DNA from: Bdellovibrionales bacterium Ga0074139
Lineage (GTDB): Bacteria; Bdellovibrionota; Bdellovibrionia; Bdellovibrionales; Bdellovibrionaceae
NCBI GenBank assembly: GCA_001464795.1
Contig: LNEB01000001.1
Coordinates: forward strand, 1 to 57,923
Length of the DNA: 57,923 nt
Reading direction: 5' to 3'
How positions within the stretch are numbered: the first letter of the stretch is position 1; every line of letters begins with the position of its first letter. Under the pieces are notes generated by a model. The model was not told where the DNA came from. It searched no databases and saw only the letters and a program-made list of their open reading frames with translations. Positions 32,745-41,688 of this stretch are shown here, one piece after another. Both the position numbers and the translations under genes were made by a program.

Positions 32745-33544
32745 ACTTCTTGTCCCAATTGTTTTAAAGCAAGTCGTAAACTTCTTTTGCCAAGTTTCAC
32801 AGCGTGTTCTTCCATCCAAGTTTCGCTGGAATTTAAATTGGCGGTCACAACTTTCAGAGTTTCTTTTCTGGCATGCAACTTATTGTCAGCAGATATCAAA
32901 TGCCACGGTGAAGAGGGTGGGCTTGTTTTTAAAAAGAATTCGTCGACGGCCAGTACATACTGATCCCACTTTTTTCTGGCTTCAATATCTTGTTCAGTCA
33001 GTTTCCATTGTTTGTAAGGGTCATTCAAGCGATCTTTGAATCTTTTGAGTTGTTCATCCTTACTTATCGCTAAGAATATTTTTACAATGTAGATGCCATC
33101 ATCTTGCAGCATTTTTTCAAACTGGTTGATTTCCTTGTAGGCCCTTTTCCAATCTGTTTTTTTTGCTAGTCCATCAACGCGTTCAACTAACACGCGGCCG
33201 TACCAACTACGGTCAAAAACGGCTATGCTACCCTTTTCTGGAAGCCTTGACCAAAATCGGTAAAGCCAATGTTTTCCTTGTTCTTCTTCAGAAGGGGGAC
33301 CCATAGGATGCACCCGAAAACTGCGGGGATCCAGGGCTTCAGTCAATTTTCGAATCGTACCACCTTTACCAGCGGCATCAAAACCTTCAAATAGGATCAC
33401 GACACGGTCTTTTTTGTGCCAAACCCCTTGTTGGATTCTAAGCATTTTTAGCTGCAGTTTTTTTATGTCTTTTTTGAATGTCTTTTCATTTAAGATTAGA
33501 TGAGTTTCAGATTTTAGTAGTTTTGAAAGTGAAGGTGTTCGCAT
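32741..33544 (-). CDS. ppk2: Polyphosphate kinase 2
   Basis: Transfers phosphate between polyphosphate and nucleoside diphosphates or monophosphates. Walker A 'FEGFDAAGKGGTI', the lid region 'PPSEEEQGKHWLYRFW' and Walker B 'AVFDRSWYGRVLVERV' are all intact, as is the basic 'KDEQLKRFKDRLNDPYKQWKLTEQD' region that binds polyphosphate. Single-domain class, about 267 residues. The reading frame opens at TTG 33568; the ATG at 33544 is preferred although its AAGG is very close. Its stop overlaps the PqiA-like gene. Whether it favours ADP/GDP or AMP cannot be decided from sequence. Polyphosphate would serve energy storage or nucleotide regeneration. Confidence 0.93.
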   Translation of the reverse strand: MRTPSLSKLLKSETHLILNEKTFKKDIKKLQLKMLRIQQGVWHKKDRVVILFEGFDAAGKGGTIRKLTEALDPRSFRVHPMGPPSEEEQGKHWLYRFWSRLPEKGSIAVFDRSWYGRVLVERVDGLAKKTDWKRAYKEINQFEKMLQDDGIYIVKIFLAISKDEQLKRFKDRLNDPYKQWKLTEQDIEARKKWDQYVLAVDEFFLKTSPPSSPWHLISADNKLHARKETLKVVTANLNSSETWMEEHAVKLGKRSLRLALKQLGQEV

Positions 33545-33591
33545 CCTTGATGCTTTCTCTTGAATCAATGTTTTTGTACATCAAAATCGGC

Positions 33592-34722
33592 TTATTTGAA
33601 ATAATAGGCATAACTAAAGCCAATAAAAAGTCTTGTTACTTTTCCAGGCTGAGCGTCACCAAAAAGTGCTATATCACCTTTGCCGCTGCTGTAATTAGCA
33701 AAACCACTGAATGTACTTCCACTTTTCGCTTTGAAACCTAGAAATCCTCCATAGGATAGGGTGGGATTAGAGCCTTCATTTTCTGTTAAAACACTGTCAA
33801 TGAAATAGCGATAATTGATATAGTTGCCCGTGGTTTGCACGACCGTTAGACCACCATTCATTCCAAATCGACTGGCCTCTAAAGACAAGCGTAAAAGTGA
33901 ATTGTTTTTCGGTGAACCTTGATAGGGAAATTTCATACTTGCCCAGGAAAGCTCTGTTCGAAATCCCTTGGATTTGGAGTCTCCGACTTGAAAAGCCAAA
34001 CCTCCGCCACTTTGAAACAGGGTTGAGGTTGTGCTAAAGTTTTGTGTAACTGTATCGTTTGTACCGTCTTTGTAATCGGATCGACCTTTTCGTTTTTCAG
34101 CAATATTTGTATAAAATCCACCAATAGCAAAATTTTTAGTGATCAAGAAAGTAACCCCACCACCTACGCCTGTTTCTGTGTAGGTAATATCACTTTTATA
34201 AGTTCTGACTGTGCTGTCGTCGAGTAAGTAGCGTTCGCTAAATTTATAGGCCATGGTGGGCTGAAAAAGTTTGAGGCCAATTTTAATACTGTCACTGACT
34301 GAATAGCCTAAGTTAATATGATTATTAAGCATGCTAACATCATTTTTTGCTTTTGTTGCAGAAGTGCTAATGTTTAATTCTTTAATGCCATAATTCTGTG
34401 AAATATAAAGTTCAGGAACAAACTTGGCTTTTTTTCCTGCATAGAGAGCTTCATAGCGTTGAATGGCAATTTTTCTCTTCCATAGTAAAGGCTCACTTGC
34501 CGTATCATCAGTAATTTTTTGGTCCACCTGTGTGTAAGAAATAAAAGGCGTTGCCACGCCGAAAACTCTTGTGGCGGCAGAAGCTGGATTTTCCCCCATG
34601 ACCGTTGTATCGAATGAAGAGGTAACAACTTGGGCCTGAGTGGCACAAAAGAAAGTAAGAATAAGCAGAAGACTAAGTGAAAACACTTTAGTTAGGGTCT
34701 GAGAATTCCAGTTGGTGGTCAA
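33592..34722 (-). CDS. Predicted outer-membrane beta-barrel protein
   Basis: N-terminal signal peptide (about residues 10-31, ending CATQAQ). Amphipathic strands follow with aromatic girdles: 'HINLGYSVSDSIKIGLKLFQPTMAYKF', 'TGVGGGVTFLITKNFAIGGFYTNIA', 'RTELSWASMKFPY'. The last strand is 'RLFIGFSYAYYFK', ending in an aromatic-Lys as barrels often do. Size (376 residues) and the early 'FDTTVMGENPASAA' segment, reminiscent of the N-terminus of FadL/OmpP1-like proteins, suggest a 12-14-strand barrel. The only start in frame before the signal peptide is a TTG without a good ribosome-binding site, so the exact start is uncertain. Located just upstream of ppk2 on the same strand. Confidence 0.72.
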   Translation of the reverse strand: MTTNWNSQTLTKVFSLSLLLILTFFCATQAQVVTSSFDTTVMGENPASAATRVFGVATPFISYTQVDQKITDDTASEPLLWKRKIAIQRYEALYAGKKAKFVPELYISQNYGIKELNISTSATKAKNDVSMLNNHINLGYSVSDSIKIGLKLFQPTMAYKFSERYLLDDSTVRTYKSDITYTETGVGGGVTFLITKNFAIGGFYTNIAEKRKGRSDYKDGTNDTVTQNFSTTSTLFQSGGGLAFQVGDSKSKGFRTELSWASMKFPYQGSPKNNSLLRLSLEASRFGMNGGLTVVQTTGNYINYRYFIDSVLTENEGSNPTLSYGGFLGFKAKSGSTFSGFANYSSGKGDIALFGDAQPGKVTRLFIGFSYAYYFK

Positions 34723-34778
34723 ATTATTTGATATTAAGATTTGATTTCTGCACTCTAAAAGTTGAATCTAGTTAAATT

Positions 34779-35876
34779 ATGCAAAAAAAATTAGCTTTAA
34801 TTGCTATTATGCAAATTGAAAAATCAGCGGCTGGTGCTGCACGTGTGGCTCACCATCAAATTCGCTATCTCAAAAAAAATGGTTTTGAAGTTCATGTTTT
34901 TGCAGACCGTGCGAACAAAGCTGCAGTGGAAAAAAGTGGCGCCCAATTACACAGGGCTTGGCTTTGGAAGGGCACTGGCTATTTAAGGCGTAAAATCTTT
35001 GCCTGGCAGGCTTCAAAATTAAAAAGCCGACTTAAGCCTGATCTGACCATTGGCCATGGAGATATTACTCAGCAAGATCTATTATTTCTGCACAACTGTG
35101 TGCATTTAGCTCATGAAATGATTGAAAATAAACCACTACCAGCCAGCCACGAAATGCATAAAGCTCATACTCCTATGCTTACATCCCACTCAGGATTGAT
35201 AGTGGCCAATTCCAATCTTATGAAGCTAGACATCATCAATCGATTTCAAAAAAGCGAACAGCAGGTCCAGGTTATTTACCCTGCTTTTAATGAAGCCAAG
35301 TTTTTCATTTCAACAGATCATAAAAAAGCAAATATCAGAACTGAACTCGGTATTCCTCAAAATAAATTTCTCATTGGCTTGGTGACTTCTGGTAATTTCA
35401 AAAAACGAGGTCTGGATTTCTTTGTGCTAGTGCTTGAAAAAATGAAACCTGAGCTCTTGGAAAAAATTCATGTGGTGTTTGTGGGAAAAGATCATTTCTC
35501 GACTCCAGCTCATTTACCCATTCAACAGCTTCCAGTCACAGAAGAGGTTGAGAAATACTACAGAATGCTTGATTTATTTGTACTTCCTGCGAGGATCGAA
35601 GAGTTTGGCCTGGTGGCCTCAGAAGCCATGGCCTGTGGGGCCCCTGTGTTACTATCGCCGCACGTGGGGGCTGCCGAGCTTTGGGATAATCCATGTGAAA
35701 TCACTTGCCCTTTGGATGTGGATTTGTGGGCTCAAAGAATCACAAAACTGATGAGCGATCCTGAACATTTAAAAAAGTTATCGCTTCAAGGCCCTGTTTT
35801 TGCAAAAAAAGCAGGCGAAGAAGCTATTAGTCTTGCCTATGAAAAATTATTTACAAAGACTTACCATTCTACTTGA
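34779..35876 (+). CDS. GT4-family glycosyltransferase (WaaG-like)
   Basis: GT-B fold retaining glycosyltransferase. N-terminal 'AAGAARVAHHQIRYLKKNGFEVHVFADR' binds the acceptor side. The C-terminal donor domain has 'IGLVTSGNFKKRGLDFFVLVLEKM', 'VVFVGKD', and the E-x7-E signature in 'EEFGLVASEAMACGAPVLLSP'. At 365 residues without signal peptide it should act on the cytoplasmic face of the inner membrane. WaaG, the LPS-core glucosyltransferase, is the nearest comparison by pattern ('NSNLMKLDIINRF' as in WaaG's 'NSQMVK' region), but substrate specificity is unproven. It is divergent from the beta-barrel gene and isolated from other LPS genes. Confidence 0.85.
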   Translation: MQKKLALIAIMQIEKSAAGAARVAHHQIRYLKKNGFEVHVFADRANKAAVEKSGAQLHRAWLWKGTGYLRRKIFAWQASKLKSRLKPDLTIGHGDITQQDLLFLHNCVHLAHEMIENKPLPASHEMHKAHTPMLTSHSGLIVANSNLMKLDIINRFQKSEQQVQVIYPAFNEAKFFISTDHKKANIRTELGIPQNKFLIGLVTSGNFKKRGLDFFVLVLEKMKPELLEKIHVVFVGKDHFSTPAHLPIQQLPVTEEVEKYYRMLDLFVLPARIEEFGLVASEAMACGAPVLLSPHVGAAELWDNPCEITCPLDVDLWAQRITKLMSDPEHLKKLSLQGPVFAKKAGEEAISLAYEKLFTKTYHST

Positions 35877-35901
35877 TCTTCTTATGTGTCAGATTTAACA
35901 G

Positions 35902-36084
35902 ATGGACATGGAAAACACTGAACCCAAACCCAACTTATTAGCTCTTTTTGCAAAAAACAAAAAAGAGGCCGCGAATAATTCGGGTCCAGCCAATTCGTCA
36001 CAAATCAGTCGATTTCCAAGGCCTGTGAACAGTCGTCCTTTAGCTAAGCGCGGTGGCCGAAACGGGCAGGGAAAACCCAGTTAA
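35902..36084 (+). CDS. Possible small basic protein overlapping the radical SAM gene
   Basis: A 60-residue ORF 25 bp after the glycosyltransferase gene. It is low in hydrophobic residues and rich in Asn, Lys, Arg and Pro. It starts 'MDMENTEPKPNLLALFAKNKKE' and ends 'RGGRNGQGKPS', and looks disordered. It overlaps the 3' end of the convergent radical SAM gene by 45 bp. No ribosome-binding site is evident. Disordered basic peptides of this kind exist in small RNA-binding proteins, and RiPP precursors can look like this too, but there is no positive evidence for either. Could be spurious. Confidence 0.35.
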   Translation: MDMENTEPKPNLLALFAKNKKEAANNSGPANSSQISRFPRPVNSRPLAKRGGRNGQGKPS

Positions 36085-37578
36085 CGAATTCTGTTTTAAA
36101 AGCATATCTTGATAATTTCCTAAAAATTCAGCCTGCCTTGAACGAATTAACTTTTGATAGTCCTTCACCTTGGATTCATTTTTGATTAAATCCACAATTT
36201 GTTCATGAGTAAGTCCCAAAGTTCTAAGGTGTGGATATTGAAAAACCGTAATAATACAGCTGGATGCTGCTCCGTTTTCAATTAACTTTTTTTGTAATCT
36301 TTCTGCTAATTTTATGGATTGAGCAGAGTTCATATGAGGGTGAGCCCATTCATTTTTGTTTACATTCACTTCTGTAAATCCATACTTTTTTGGATTTCTG
36401 GCGTAATCAGCATAGTCAAAAATGTATTTATCCAGTTTTTCTGAATAGGGCTTAATCGATAACGGTGATAGCCAAGTGATGTCGAGAGCTTGATTGGTGA
36501 TGATCCAATTCATGGTGTCTTCGATGCTTTGTTCAGATTCTCCTGGAAGGCCAATAATAAAAGAGCCCAACGAAATCACTTGATTGCCATAGGTTTTCTT
36601 TAAATTAAGAAGCATTTCTTTAATTTTTTCAGTGGGTGTACCTTTTCCTGCAGCTCTTGCCACTTCAAAGTTAAAGGACTCAAGCCCCCAAAACAATCCA
36701 CGAGCCCCTGATTGAACCATGAGATCCACTGTTTCTGGAAATTTACAAGCCACGTCCACGCGGGTGTAGCTGACCCATTCAATTTTAAAGGGAAGAGACA
36801 GAATGGCATTACAGTACTCTTCTACCTTTTGTCTTCGATCATTAAAGCAATCATCAGTAAAGTTATAAACAGTGGTGCCATTCAGTTCGTAGTTTTTAAT
36901 AAGTTCATTTTTAAACTGAGTGATTTCTTTTTTTTCTTCCCTTTGTTTATCAAAATTACAGAACTTACAGTTGTAAAGACAGCCTTTGGCAATTTCAATG
37001 GATAGGGATTCTTGTGGCACGAGGCCAGTGTTATTGAACCAATCGACTGGTGTGAAAACATCCGTATCTTCGGATTTAAAAAAATCCTTATAAAGAAAGG
37101 GTTGTTCTTTGTGAAAAAGAAAAGGCAAAGGTTCACCTTTCATAAGGGCTTGAATCATGGGGAAAAACGCATTTTCAAATTTTCCAACGATTGCAAAATC
37201 AAAGTAAGTGTTCATTTGGCCACTTTGCAAAGCATAAAGAGCCTTAGTTCCACCGATGGCAAAAGGAAGTTGCGGATTGATGGACTTTACGAAATCTTTG
37301 ATTTGTTTAATAATCATCATTGTTTTATTGGCAGTAACATCACATTCGAAATGAAGGCCTAAAAATGTGCTAGATAGGCCAACAAAAACAGTGTCGTGGG
37401 TTATATATTTTTTTAAGATTTCATCAAGGCTATCAATTTTTGTGAAATAATCAATAACTTGGCAGGTGATATTGTGGCTTCTAATTTTTGAGGCGAGTAG
37501 GTAAGGGGCAATATAGCGCCCCAACGGGACTTCTGATTTGCCAACCATAATATCACTAAAAAGCACGACTTGAGCCAT
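36040..37578 (-). CDS. Radical SAM enzyme with N-terminal B12-binding-like domain
   Basis: The iron-sulfur motif CxxxCxxC is clear as C-L-Y-N-C-K-F-C near residues 199-206. After it come 'FTDDCFNDRR', 'YTRVDVACKFPETVDLMVQSGARGLFWGLESF' and 'SLGSFIIGLPGESEQSIEDTM', the standard B12-type radical SAM barrel. The first 190 residues resemble the cobalamin-binding Rossmann region ('VFVGLSSTFLG...PFAIGGTKALY...'), although the DxHxxG cobalamin motif is not seen. A long C-terminal extension follows to residue 512. Such enzymes methylate or otherwise modify unactivated carbons. The gene is divergent from the 37662-39653 trio, with which it shares an 83-bp intergenic region. Substrate unknown. Confidence 0.85.
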   Translation of the reverse strand: MAQVVLFSDIMVGKSEVPLGRYIAPYLLASKIRSHNITCQVIDYFTKIDSLDEILKKYITHDTVFVGLSSTFLGLHFECDVTANKTMMIIKQIKDFVKSINPQLPFAIGGTKALYALQSGQMNTYFDFAIVGKFENAFFPMIQALMKGEPLPFLFHKEQPFLYKDFFKSEDTDVFTPVDWFNNTGLVPQESLSIEIAKGCLYNCKFCNFDKQREEKKEITQFKNELIKNYELNGTTVYNFTDDCFNDRRQKVEEYCNAILSLPFKIEWVSYTRVDVACKFPETVDLMVQSGARGLFWGLESFNFEVARAAGKGTPTEKIKEMLLNLKKTYGNQVISLGSFIIGLPGESEQSIEDTMNWIITNQALDITWLSPLSIKPYSEKLDKYIFDYADYARNPKKYGFTEVNVNKNEWAHPHMNSAQSIKLAERLQKKLIENGAASSCIITVFQYPHLRTLGLTHEQIVDLIKNESKVKDYQKLIRSRQAEFLGNYQDMLLKQNSLTGFSLPVSATALS

Positions 37579-37661
37579 GAATTTAAAGTAAATGAAGCCT
37601 ATGACTGTGTCACTTAAAAATAGGTTGAAGGTTGGACCATAATGCGTCTTTAATATCCTCT

Positions 37662-38054
37662 ATGGGACTAGGTCACAAAGTGCTATTTTTAATTTTTGTC
37701 ACTCTATCGCACCTTCTGATTCCATTTGTAAATTCGAACAAAGATTTTTTGATTTTCACCAATTGGAACTTTTTTTCACCACCGTCAACGGCTTTTGCGA
37801 AAGATATTGTTATGAATAATAACAAGTCTTTGTTTCGTGATTATTCAATGCAAATTCGTAAAATAGGGTTAAACCCTACTTCTTTGTTTCACAAAGTAGA
37901 GTCCTCAGGAATCAATTTAAGTGAAGATGAAATACAAAAAATTAAAACTTTGTGTCAATGTGAAGGTCTCAAAGTAGTGACTTATAATGCAACAAGGTTT
38001 GAGTATTTTGTACTCAAGAAAAACCCTGAAATCATCCAGAGTCTTTTGTTATGA
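37662..38054 (+). CDS. Small DUF5819-like membrane-anchored protein
   Basis: About 130 residues. An N-terminal transmembrane segment ('VLFLIFVTLSHLLIPFV') is followed by an extracytoplasmic part with 'FTNWNFFSPPSTAFAKDIVMNN'. That tryptophan-phenylalanine-proline pattern resembles the 'W-x-x-F-x-P' motif of DUF5819 proteins, which are often encoded next to HTTM genes. The frame opens at TTG 37632, but the ATG at 37662 is more likely; neither has a strong ribosome-binding site. It overlaps the HTTM-like gene by 4 bp (ATGA). Two cysteines ('LCQCEG') sit near the C-terminus. Family call is tentative. Confidence 0.55.
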   Translation: MGLGHKVLFLIFVTLSHLLIPFVNSNKDFLIFTNWNFFSPPSTAFAKDIVMNNNKSLFRDYSMQIRKIGLNPTSLFHKVESSGINLSEDEIQKIKTLCQCEGLKVVTYNATRFEYFVLKKNPEIIQSLLL

Positions 38055-38797
38055 CTGCTCGAGGTTTTTTTAGTTTTTTTATAATCATTCTTTTCTTTAT
38101 TCAAATAAGAATGATTTCTTTTGTCCAGTCCATGGATAAGCCTCAGGTACTGGATATTTTTTTGTTCATGGCTCCAATTCTATCGTTCATAACATTGATA
38201 GTTTTAATCAAAAAAAGAAGTGTTTTTTTTAATTCTATTTATGCTTTGTTATTTTTAATTACGATGTTTTGTGTGTTTCATGTTTTAGGAAAAATCTATC
38301 ACTCGAATCATATTTGGCTTTTATCGGTTGTGCTGATGTTATTTGTAAATTTTGAAAAGGATCTTTTTTCAGGGCGAAATCAATTTATTATCAGAAGTAT
38401 TCAGGTCTATACGTTAAGCACTTACTTTATTTCAGGACTTTGGAAGCTCAGAGATTATTTTACTTCACAAGCTGTCAGTTTTAATACTTTACCCCTCGAG
38501 TACTATGCCGTTACTTTTGTGACTGAAGGCAGGCCCGCATCCATAGTATCCAACTCAATGAATCAAATTTTTATGCAAAATTTAATAGTGGTGGGGTTTT
38601 ATATCATTATTTTATTTCAGTTAAGCTGCATAGTTCCTTTAATAAAAGTGAAGTGGATGTCTTTTTTCGGTGTGCTCATTGGATTTTTTCATATCTTTAA
38701 TGGCTTATTTTTTGGACATTGGTTCACTGAGGCTATTTTGGCATCTACTTTTTTCCTTATTTTTTATGAATCTATGAGGCCCCATGAAATTGAGTGA
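38051..38797 (+). CDS. HTTM-like polytopic membrane protein
   Basis: 248 residues with six or more hydrophobic helices, and 'TYFISGLWKLRDYF' in the middle. This resembles the 'aGl-K' helix of the HTTM (horizontally transferred transmembrane) domain found in vitamin-K-dependent carboxylase-like proteins. The late 'GFFHIFNGLFFGHWFTEAIL' provides histidines at the membrane surface as in HTTM proteins. It is shorter than most HTTM proteins and has no soluble C-terminal domain. Overlaps both neighbours (4 bp upstream, 14 bp downstream), so the three genes are a translational unit. Catalysis is unproven. Confidence 0.6.
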   Translation: MTARGFFSFFIIILFFIQIRMISFVQSMDKPQVLDIFLFMAPILSFITLIVLIKKRSVFFNSIYALLFLITMFCVFHVLGKIYHSNHIWLLSVVLMLFVNFEKDLFSGRNQFIIRSIQVYTLSTYFISGLWKLRDYFTSQAVSFNTLPLEYYAVTFVTEGRPASIVSNSMNQIFMQNLIVVGFYIIILFQLSCIVPLIKVKWMSFFGVLIGFFHIFNGLFFGHWFTEAILASTFFLIFYESMRPHEIE

Positions 38798-39653
38798 GGT
38801 TTTAAAAGTTCACAACTCAATTCAGAATCCAGTGGCTTTAAGGGACAATATAGGTGATGCCTATCTGCTTCATCACAACCTTATTTTTAAAAATATCCGT
38901 AAGCTTTCTTTGTCCTATGGGTTTAGTTTTAACCCAAATCCAACAACTGATTTTGTTGTTTTGCCATTTTCGCAATTAGATCTCATTTTCTCAAATCGAT
39001 CGATTCCCTATTTAAACAACGTAGATGTCCTAACAAAGCTGAATTCGAAGTGTCCCAACCTCATCGAATGGGATGAACTCAATGATGGTTTCCGAAGGAA
39101 TTTTATTTTTCATGAGTCTTGCCATGCAGTCGCAAGAAAGTGGGGATCTGAATTCTGGCAGCCAGAGCAAAAGTTGGTGCAAATTTTTTTCGAAGAATCT
39201 TTTGCTAATACCTGTGAGTTTTTTGCAGTGATGGAGGTAGATAATGCCTGTCATCAATTATTTTATGCCCTCAATTCTTACACCACTCTTTTTGAGGCTC
39301 GAAAGTATTTAATCAGGGCTTGTGCAGATGCTGGGGAAGTCCCTCTTTTTCAAATTTTATTGTTTTGTTATTTTTATGCCAATGCTTTAAAGAAAGAATT
39401 ATCCGATACGGAATTTGAAACTCTGGCACAGGCTTTTTTGCCTAAACTTACAAAACAAGCTAAAAATAATATTAAAAAGCTTTGTGAAGTGCCTTTTACT
39501 TTAGATCTTAATTTTAGAACCTTAACCACAGGCTTTTACCTTAAAACCCAGGGTCTTTCTTTGAAGCCTAAGCAGTTGCAGCAAGTGGTATCACCAGGGC
39601 TCCCTTTCCTAGAGTTTTCAAAGAATTTAGCATCTTTAGCATTGCAAAATTAA
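38784..39653 (+). CDS. Putative HExxH zinc metallopeptidase (unassigned family)
   Basis: A 289-residue soluble protein with no signal peptide. It contains 'NFIFHESCHAVARKW' (HESCH, about residues 110-114), followed about 30 residues later by 'FFEESFANTCEFFAVM', which could supply the third zinc ligand of a gluzincin. No further homology recognised. The lack of a leader suggests a cytosolic enzyme. The start overlaps the HTTM-like gene by 14 bp, and rarA begins 23 bp after its stop, so it may be co-transcribed with both. A role as a peptidase maturing something made by the radical SAM enzyme or the HTTM-like protein is speculation from proximity. Confidence 0.55.
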   Translation: MKLSEVLKVHNSIQNPVALRDNIGDAYLLHHNLIFKNIRKLSLSYGFSFNPNPTTDFVVLPFSQLDLIFSNRSIPYLNNVDVLTKLNSKCPNLIEWDELNDGFRRNFIFHESCHAVARKWGSEFWQPEQKLVQIFFEESFANTCEFFAVMEVDNACHQLFYALNSYTTLFEARKYLIRACADAGEVPLFQILLFCYFYANALKKELSDTEFETLAQAFLPKLTKQAKNNIKKLCEVPFTLDLNFRTLTTGFYLKTQGLSLKPKQLQQVVSPGLPFLEFSKNLASLALQN

Positions 39654-39676
39654 GGTGTTTTGCATACAGCTGGGGC

Positions 39677-40990
39677 ATGAATCTTTTTAGTCATAATAAT
39701 CAAAATTTTTTGCCTTTGGCTGAAAAATTACGGCCTCAGAAGCTCGATGAAATCCTAGGACAGAAAAATTTAGTGCATGATTCTAGGCTCGGTAAAATGA
39801 TTCGTGCCGGGCAAATTCCGTCCATGATTTTATGGGGGCCACCGGGAAGTGGTAAAACCAGTTTTGCGTTATCACTCGCCCAACAGCCACAAATTTTCTT
39901 TGAAAGTCTTAACGCTGTCGAGGCTGGGGTTAAACAATTAAAGGAAAAAGGTGAAGGGGCCAGGGATCGCAGGCTTCAGATGAACCAACGAACTTTATTA
40001 TTTGTGGACGAAATTCATCGATTTAATAAATCCCAACAAGATGTGCTTCTTCCTTTTGTCGAGCGTGGAGATCTGATTTTGGTTGGTGCCACCACTGAAA
40101 ACCCAAGCTATGAACTGAACCGTGCATTACTGAGTCGCTGCCGAGTGATTGTTTTTGAAGCTCTCGATCGAAATTCGTTACTCGCAACTTTAAAAAAAGT
40201 GGAAGATCACTATGGATTTATTGCCAGTGATTTTATTTCTGTTGCAGCCATTGAATATCTTTTTGACTCTTCGGATGGGGATGCCAGAAAACTTCTTAAT
40301 TCCTGTGAGCTTTTATTTGAGTACCATAAAGCTTACCTTGATGAAAAATTAGACTTAATCGAAATCCAAGAGATCTTACAAACATCCACTCGAAGTTATG
40401 ATAAGTCCTCTGAAAATCATTATGATGTGGTCTCTGCATTTATTAAAAGTGTTCGTGGTAGTGATCCAGATGCAGCCCTTTATTATTTAGCTAGAATGAT
40501 CGATGGCGGTGAGGATCCCATTTTTATAGCTAGAAGATTAATTATTTTGGCCTCAGAAGACATAGGAAATGCAGATCCCAGGGCCATCACTGTGGCAACG
40601 GCTGCAGCTCAGGCCATCCAAATGATAGGCTTACCCGAAGGACTCTGGAGCTTAGCTCAGGCCACGACCTATTTATCCTGTTGTCCAAAATCCAACGCTT
40701 CCTATAAGGCTATTAAAAAAGCCATGGAATGTGTGCAGACCACGGGATCTTTGCCAGTTCCACTGGATTTAAGATCATCAAAAACTGGGCTCGCTAAAGA
40801 ATTAGGTTATGGTGAAAACTACCTTTATCCCCATGATCAGCCCAGGGCATGGGTCAGCCAAAGTTATTTACCTGAAGCTTTAAAAGCCACAAAATTCTAT
40901 GAAAACAGTGGGCGAGGCTTTGAAAAAAACATGCAAGAGTATTTGGACTGGCTTAAGCAAAAGACCCGTGTTTCAGAACAAGACACTTAA
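39677..40990 (+). CDS. rarA: Replication-associated recombination protein A (RarA/MgsA)
   Basis: AAA+ ATPase related to clamp loaders and RuvB, acting at stalled replication forks. Walker A GPPGSGKT at residues 54-61, Walker B '[16 protein letters not shown]', sensor 1 '[21 protein letters not shown]', arginine finger region, and the RarA C-terminal tetramerisation domain ('[42 protein letters not shown]') are all in order. 437 residues, full length. It begins after GGGG a few bases upstream and lies immediately after the metallopeptidase-like gene, so it could be read through from the 37662 promoter. Confidence 0.95.
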   Translation: MNLFSHNNQNFLPLAEKLRPQKLDEILGQKNLVHDSRLGKMIRAGQIPSMILWGPPGSGKTSFALSLAQQPQIFFESLNAVEAGVKQLKEKGEGARDRRLQMNQRTLLFVDEIHRFNKSQQDVLLPFVERGDLILVGATTENPSYELNRALLSRCRVIVFEALDRNSLLATLKKVEDHYGFIASDFISVAAIEYLFDSSDGDARKLLNSCELLFEYHKAYLDEKLDLIEIQEILQTSTRSYDKSSENHYDVVSAFIKSVRGSDPDAALYYLARMIDGGEDPIFIARRLIILASEDIGNADPRAITVATAAAQAIQMIGLPEGLWSLAQATTYLSCCPKSNASYKAIKKAMECVQTTGSLPVPLDLRSSKTGLAKELGYGENYLYPHDQPRAWVSQSYLPEALKATKFYENSGRGFEKNMQEYLDWLKQKTRVSEQDT

Positions 40991-41022
40991 TATGGCCTCA
41001 AATTAGCATCTAAAATACTTAG

Positions 41023-41676
41023 ATGTTTAGATTTCTAGTTCTTATTACATTCATTCTTATCGGCCCATTATTATGGGCTTCAGATCTGCCACAATTCGGC
41101 ACTGATGTGCCACACAGCTTGAAACATTTCCTGTCAAAAGCTTTACTAGAAATGTTCCAAATCGAAGATGCAAAACAATCGAGCTCCTTGCACCAAAAAG
41201 TTTTTTCTGGACCCGTCAGTGGCCTTGTGTACAAAAGATGGTTTCTTAAAAGGGTTAAAAAAATCTCCATGACTGATTCCTGTGCGGTGACTGCTAAAAT
41301 AGACTCTCAAGGCCCGCCCGGAGTGATTTACATTTCAAAGTGTGTGAACTTTGAACCTGAAGAAGAATTGAAATTTTATTGGCTCTCTGTCCTTTTTCAT
41401 GAGGCTAGACATTTAGAGTCTGAAAACAATCATTGGAAACATGATATTTGCCTGGATCATGGGGGTCATGTTCAAGCCTGTGATAGCAGTGCCATTGGGG
41501 CCTTTGGAATCGAAAAAATTCTAGCACTCAATGTGTCCCGATTTTGTCAGAGTTGCCACCCCGAATTTCTTCGTCAAGCCCAGGAAGTTTATGAAGATTC
41601 AAAGGTTTGGAACAAGTTAAATAGACAGGCCCTAGAGCCTTTACAATTGGACCTTGAAGTCTTAGAAAAAAAATGA
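41023..41676 (+). CDS. Secreted HExxH putative metallopeptidase
   Basis: Signal peptide (about residues 1-19, 'FRFLVLITFILIGPLLWAS'), then a 200-residue domain with 'LSVLFHEARHLESENNHWKHDICLDHGGHVQACD' around residues 121-155. HEARH (about 126-130) is an HExxH zinc motif, and the downstream His and Asp could complete the site. Several cysteines ('CLDHGGHVQACD', 'FCQSCHPEF') fit disulfides in the periplasm. Family not recognised. Start and stop are unambiguous; the protein ends 12 bp before the next gene. An envelope or secreted hydrolase is likely, substrate unknown. Confidence 0.68.
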   Translation: MFRFLVLITFILIGPLLWASDLPQFGTDVPHSLKHFLSKALLEMFQIEDAKQSSSLHQKVFSGPVSGLVYKRWFLKRVKKISMTDSCAVTAKIDSQGPPGVIYISKCVNFEPEEELKFYWLSVLFHEARHLESENNHWKHDICLDHGGHVQACDSSAIGAFGIEKILALNVSRFCQSCHPEFLRQAQEVYEDSKVWNKLNRQALEPLQLDLEVLEKK

Positions 41677-41688
41677 GATGGGATCCCA

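Noticed and set aside
34374-34646. 90-residue minus-strand frame inside the 33592-34722 barrel gene
   Set aside because: It is a frame shadow within a gene that has a signal peptide and strand pattern in the main frame.
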